Below, piece by piece: positions 63,301 through 64,000 of a DNA stretch of 64,000 nt. The stretch lies in the NCBI GenBank assembly GCA_035553375.1, contig DATNCY010000105.1:1-64000 (forward strand). Direction: 5' to 3'. A program made the position numbers and the translations under genes. The stretch's first letter is position 1. Every line of letters begins with the position of its first letter. Under the pieces are notes generated by a model. It ran no database searches, was not told where the DNA came from, and saw nothing but the letters and a program-made list of their open reading frames with translations. Source of the DNA: JAJPHU01 sp035553375. Its GTDB lineage: Bacteria; Planctomycetota; Planctomycetia; Gemmatales; Gemmataceae.

Positions 63301-63727
63301 CTTTCCGCAGCGGCATGTATTTGCCGGCAAAAATAAACTCGGTCGTCTGTCCGTAAGGACCGGCACCAATGTCCAGCCCGCGAAGGTAGGCCGTGACGCG
63401 GTAGCGCCCGGGGGCAAGGAAAAGCTCGTGTGGCCAGGCGCGGATTTTGGGAGCATTGCTGGCGACCATCAAGAGCGAATGCTTGCCGGTGTGGGCCAGG
63501 TCCGAGACGCGGAATTCGCATTGGCCCTCGTAAATCCAGCCGCCCCATTTGGCGAAGACGCCGCCAAAACGATCCTTCGCCTTGGGTTGCTCAAAAGATG
63601 GGTCCGAGACCAGATTTTCGCCGCCGCGGACGGCGGCGGTTCCCAGCAAGAGAAACACCGCGAGCGAGCCGACAACGGAGACGGCACCTTTGAGGAAATT
63701 CCGCCGGTTGCAGAATGAGGAGTTCAT
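60332..63727 (-). CDS. Exported DUF4091 protein with internal zinc ribbon
   Basis: 1131 residues from ATG 63727. The leader NRRNFLKGAVSVVGSLAVFLLLG is twin-arginine-like. Residues about 45-195 form a CBM4/9-like carbohydrate-binding module (NLVSDPSFEQP). A zinc-ribbon knuckle follows, Cys218, Cys221, Cys233 and Cys236 (CPECGYRNN and CYACG). Further beta domains span about 250-640. A GH-like TIM-barrel region includes VPVYWNIGDEPVGDD near 930 with a candidate acid Glu, and a DUF4091 C-terminal domain ends LREGLGDYRRMLTLARLA. Probably a glycoside hydrolase-like enzyme on extracellular polysaccharide. Confidence 0.82.
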   Translation of the reverse strand: MNSSFCNRRNFLKGAVSVVGSLAVFLLLGTAAVRGGENLVSDPSFEQPKAKDRFGGVFAKWGGWIYEGQCEFRVSDLAHTGKHSLLMVASNAPKIRAWPHELFLAPGRYRVTAYLRGLDIGAGPYGQTTEFIFAGKYMPLRKGGTFGWTRLSFVGEIKENKKQSNPGFGLLAPGYLWVDDVAVEKVDNEVALTPQPVFGTEEKAIEPPGELGDHAARCPECGYRNNLGWNRCYACGTGLTAKKAAGGGPPVKSITSFEDRNPFSGGTVVREHATDGNKSLRIDRDYVSMDSAQNWSGYDYLKADVFTTADRPVELNVEVRDRQTRDYWTRVNYTTVIPPGKSTLIMPTALYVGEKSRPGRALQLDAITRLVFAIGDKPPAPLFIDYIRLERDTETAKVQFNGLWAFDVGPAGSPVMEGFTPLDMSRRYTKGRGYGWKDAHFWRAFDALQPDPLYRDFICVEKGGLALDVPNGKYHVFVNMDSPSGYWGEYQVYRRRALILEGSRYVDKMDLESFKKKYFRFWEQDDLPGENTFDKYQIPYFREKLHEVDVRDGQLNIDFEGENWACCVSAIVVYPDSKADEGKRFLDFVQQRRRFHFDNAFKRVLHRPANETPKPAEDEKSRGFVAFSRDWMRDVYSNDVPAPAERVKELNGSAFAGEYEPVTVSLWPQQDLGRVSLTVTDLQGSGEASIPSGAINVGYVQHRITRVTGEGSVYTLSPRLIIPRASANVPAGVTRTFWLTVKVPADTAAGVYRGTVRLKTEKGGELSLPLRFTVRKGTLDAVDVPAGPWGHTIDLPWHEEETAAWNRDMATRSLKKLREYGFTTASGLPVLTYNGFKDGVPQIDFTHGDAQMKRFKENGFHMPVVTYCPFHGMNTYFRDEDAMRAAGFTDYSRFIQAMFGTIHAHGEKAGWLPVYWNIGDEPVGDDVNRSAENAEAYRKAFPKGPPLFTAASSFQGKNKNDPHFRLSRALSVADWNGHDEDSVKLLHAAGGDWAFYNGGNRWTYGVYMYKAAKQHGMKFRLSWHWNAVAGDPYYALDCREDDYAWCNCSPEGELIPAVQFERLREGLGDYRRMLTLARLAREQKGTLAAHAAEKLLADILGSFRLGDRELKGEASFVRLRARLDDAIEKLR

Positions 63728-63963
63728 GATCTTCACCACGCTTTGAGGAAGCGGCCGGAGATACGCTGATTCTTCTGTACGTTATAGAACCGCCGTAGGC
63801 AAACCACGAAAGAGGATAAGCATACCGCTTGAGCGCTCGATGGTTTCGCCGGCCTTTTGTTTTGACACGTCCGCGCGGCTCGCATACGCTGCCCGATACG
63901 CGATCGAATGAGAAGAACGAATGCTCACGAGTGTCGATCCTTTTGGACCAGTGGTGCGCGTCA
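63728..63963. other. Intergenic region with candidate promoters
   Basis: 236 bases between the leftward DUF4091 gene and the start of a rightward gene. Only very short open frames occur. Nothing more was recognised. Confidence 0.4.
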
Positions 63964-64000
63964 ATGAAAGTTAATCTCTCCCAGCAAGTCGCCCTGGTGA
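63964..64000 (+). CDS. Start of probable short-chain dehydrogenase (partial)
   Basis: Twelve codons visible before the window ends: MKVNLSQQVALV. The sequence fits the opening of short-chain dehydrogenases, in which a 'L.gqvALVTG' strand leads to the TGxxxGxG nucleotide motif, but the motif itself lies beyond the window. No clear Shine-Dalgarno site. Only a tentative call. Confidence 0.35.
   Translation, partial: MKVNLSQQVALV

Noticed and set aside
61679..63718. 679-residue plus-strand frame
   Set aside because: Complement of the DUF4091 gene with no recognisable family.

Overview
The window looks like a chromosomal segment of a planctomycete, most likely a Gemmata-like (Gemmataceae) bacterium. 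Supporting signs read from the sequence are: a prepilin-type DUF1559 protein, a large secreted beta-helix protein carrying the N-terminal LESLEERMLL motif typical of planctomycete surface proteins, a DUF4091 protein with a twin-arginine leader, a TPR-sulfotransferase, many zinc-ribbon and TPR proteins, high GC with a scattering of long perfect palindromes between genes, and short operons with 4-base start/stop overlaps. No rRNA, tRNA or CRISPR array was recognised. Assignments rest on reading motifs and context; no database search was run.

Layout. 1-9 kb: palindromic repeats, a glycogen-debranching enzyme (glgX), then a leftward operon of a 1357-residue DUF4175-like coiled-coil membrane protein, a Gly/Gln/Lys-rich exported protein and a squalene-cyclase-fold exported protein. 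9-14 kb: an exported amidohydrolase and a 985-residue polytopic membrane protein with an N-terminal zinc ribbon. 14.2-22.6 kb: the most interesting locus, a five-gene rightward operon encoding an ImmA/IrrE metallopeptidase, a NurA-like nuclease, a HerA-like ATPase with an unusual P-loop, Mre11/SbcD and Rad50/SbcC. This joins the archaeal-style DNA end-resection set to a protease of the family that switches on DNA-damage regulons in Deinococcus. 22.7-27.6 kb: small zinc-ribbon protein, lipoprotein, a SpoIIE-type phosphatase with a pseudo-receiver domain, two TPR proteins and a HECGH metalloprotein.

27.8-30.4 kb: an accessory patch in which three leftward orphan genes alternate with two 433-bp direct repeats that begin at the preceding stop codon. 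30.6-33.1 kb: a leftward operon of an RluA pseudouridine synthase and two proteins that correspond to the two halves of animal D-glutamate cyclase. 33-45 kb: TPR-sulfotransferase, giant surface protein, CNNM/CBS transporter, LptF/G permease and an AsmA-like protein interrupted in frame by a palindromic repeat, headed by an array of repeats with a perfect 117-bp duplication. 45-48 kb: LarA-like protein plus an XdhC/MocA molybdenum-enzyme maturation pair. 48.2-50.1 kb: an IS1380-type element nested in a small inverted-repeat element flanked by a 9-bp duplication. 50-64 kb: TVP38-type membrane protein, ACT-domain protein, leuCD with a 28-bp intercistronic hairpin, SMP-30 protein, DUF2306 and DUF1559 proteins, a two-gene exported-protein operon, a DUF4091 protein with an internal zinc ribbon, and the first codons of a probable short-chain dehydrogenase.

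A recurring theme is the mobile palindrome. At least six sequence families lie mostly between convergent genes, where they probably act as terminators. Some have entered coding sequence (the AsmA-like protein, a small membrane protein) or supply a stop codon (TPR-sulfotransferase).
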